The notes beneath the pieces were generated by a model that ran no database searches, was not told the origin of the DNA, and was given only the letters and a program-made list of their open reading frames with translations. DNA of 13,643 nucleotides from JAPUDQ01 sp049644865 (GTDB taxonomy: Bacteria > Patescibacteriota > Saccharimonadia > Saccharimonadales > Saccharimonadaceae): NCBI GenBank assembly GCA_049644865.1, contig JBARSV010000037.1:1-13643 (forward strand). Direction: 5' to 3'. This document shows positions 13,408 through 13,643 of the stretch, in pieces. The first letter of the stretch is position 1. Each line of letters opens with the position of its first letter. Made by a program: the position numbers and the translations under genes.

Positions 13408-13643
13408 TGATAACATGAAGCTATAATAGTTGTTTATCTATGCCGACTCGTGGCCGCTAATTGTAGATTCGAATAGGTTTCATGAGAGTCAGACCCCCTG
13501 ATAGTTATCTCGTCGCATATTTATTCCCGGCGCCAATACCCCGACCGTCAGGTCGGGGCTGCATGCCCGTCCCTGGATCGGCTTGCTGCTCCCGTCGTTA
13601 TCACGCTATCATAGCAAGTGATGCCAACTGTCTATCGTCGTTC
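13408..13643. other. Non-coding right edge
   Basis: No recognisable gene in 236 bp. A perfect TATAAT (13422-13427) lies just after the CapA-family stop but lacks a good -35. A strong GC hairpin lies at 13539-13558. GTCAGACCCC (13487-13496 region) resembles half of the GGGTCTGACCC palindrome seen around some REP-type elements. A short frame (ATG at 13564) stays open to the edge, but its residues resemble nothing known. A small RNA or a REP-like element are both possible. Confidence 0.5.
13539..13558. repeat. GC-rich perfect palindromic hairpin
   Basis: CCCCGACC (13539-13546), loop GTCA, GGTCGGGG (13551-13558). An 8-bp perfect stem with no T-tract on either side, so it is not a standard intrinsic terminator. 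Hairpins of this size and GC content are typical of REP elements; this one also lies 131 nt after the CapA-family stop. Confidence 0.7.

Noticed and set aside
13455..13475. tRNA gene suggested by ATTCGAAT
   Set aside because: The flanking bases do not form a T-arm stem and no acceptor or anticodon arm can be drawn.
13564..13643. Start of a gene leaving the right edge (plus)
   Set aside because: Open to the edge, but no SD, no promoter box at leaderless distance, and a non-protein-like residue mix; kept only as a note in the region entry.

Overview
The window looks like a chromosomal segment of a Candidate Phyla Radiation (Patescibacteria) bacterium, most likely a Saccharibacterium (TM7). This is an inference from the flavour of EF-Tu and EF-G, the many small anchored proteins without known relatives, and the loosened order of translation genes. 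TGA ends several genes cleanly (the M1 peptidase, the VanY-like protein, the small membrane protein at 10971), so the standard bacterial code is in use and not the UGA=Gly code of Gracilibacteria and Absconditabacteria.

Layout. (1) 1-20, minus: the first codons of a gene running off the left edge, with its own Shine-Dalgarno (SD) site and promoter. (2) 137-4583, minus: two large zinc peptidases, an M1 aminopeptidase followed 16 bp later by an M13 (PepO/neprilysin-type) endopeptidase, closed by a hairpin terminator at 81-108. Together they would break peptides down to amino acids. (3) 4823-9273, plus: fusA (EF-G) and tuf (EF-Tu), interrupted by an anchored protein of unknown function on the minus strand. 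(4) 9321-9349: a bidirectional terminator between tuf and a small convergent membrane protein gene. (5) 9781-10413: rpsJ (ribosomal protein S10), standing alone with its own promoter, a long repeat-filled leader and a terminator. (6) 10542-11252, plus: a YtxH-like protein and a small three-helix membrane protein, with a second repeat array between them. (7) 11314-13407: a divergent pair, a VanY-like M15 carboxypeptidase (minus) and a CapA-family protein (plus), both membrane-anchored, sharing a 78-bp promoter region. (8) 13408-13643: non-coding, with a strong GC hairpin.

The order fusA-tuf-rpsJ is what remains of the classical str-S10 ribosomal cluster; rpsL and rpsG are absent before fusA, and rplC and the rest of the S10 operon are absent after rpsJ.

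Four signals stand out. First, two intergenic arrays with a strict 7-bp period (9890-10015 and 10892-10961). Each switches from TAG-rich units to CTA/TAC-rich units halfway, so its RNA can fold back on itself in heptad steps; in the first array the foot of the fold covers the rpsJ SD. A third 7-bp-periodic patch lies inside the M1 gene. Second, EF-G lacks the normal guanine-recognition residues: G4 reads NKIN instead of NKxD and the G5 loop is rewritten, although EF-Tu in the same window has NKMD. Third, genes fall into two start classes: fusA, tuf, rpsJ and the YtxH-like gene have SD sites, whereas the M1, M13, VanY and CapA genes have no usable SD but a -10-like box ending 6-8 nt before the ATG, as expected for leaderless mRNAs. 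Fourth, the fusA and tuf leaders share the 9-mer CTTTTTTGA, which can pair with each gene's SD.
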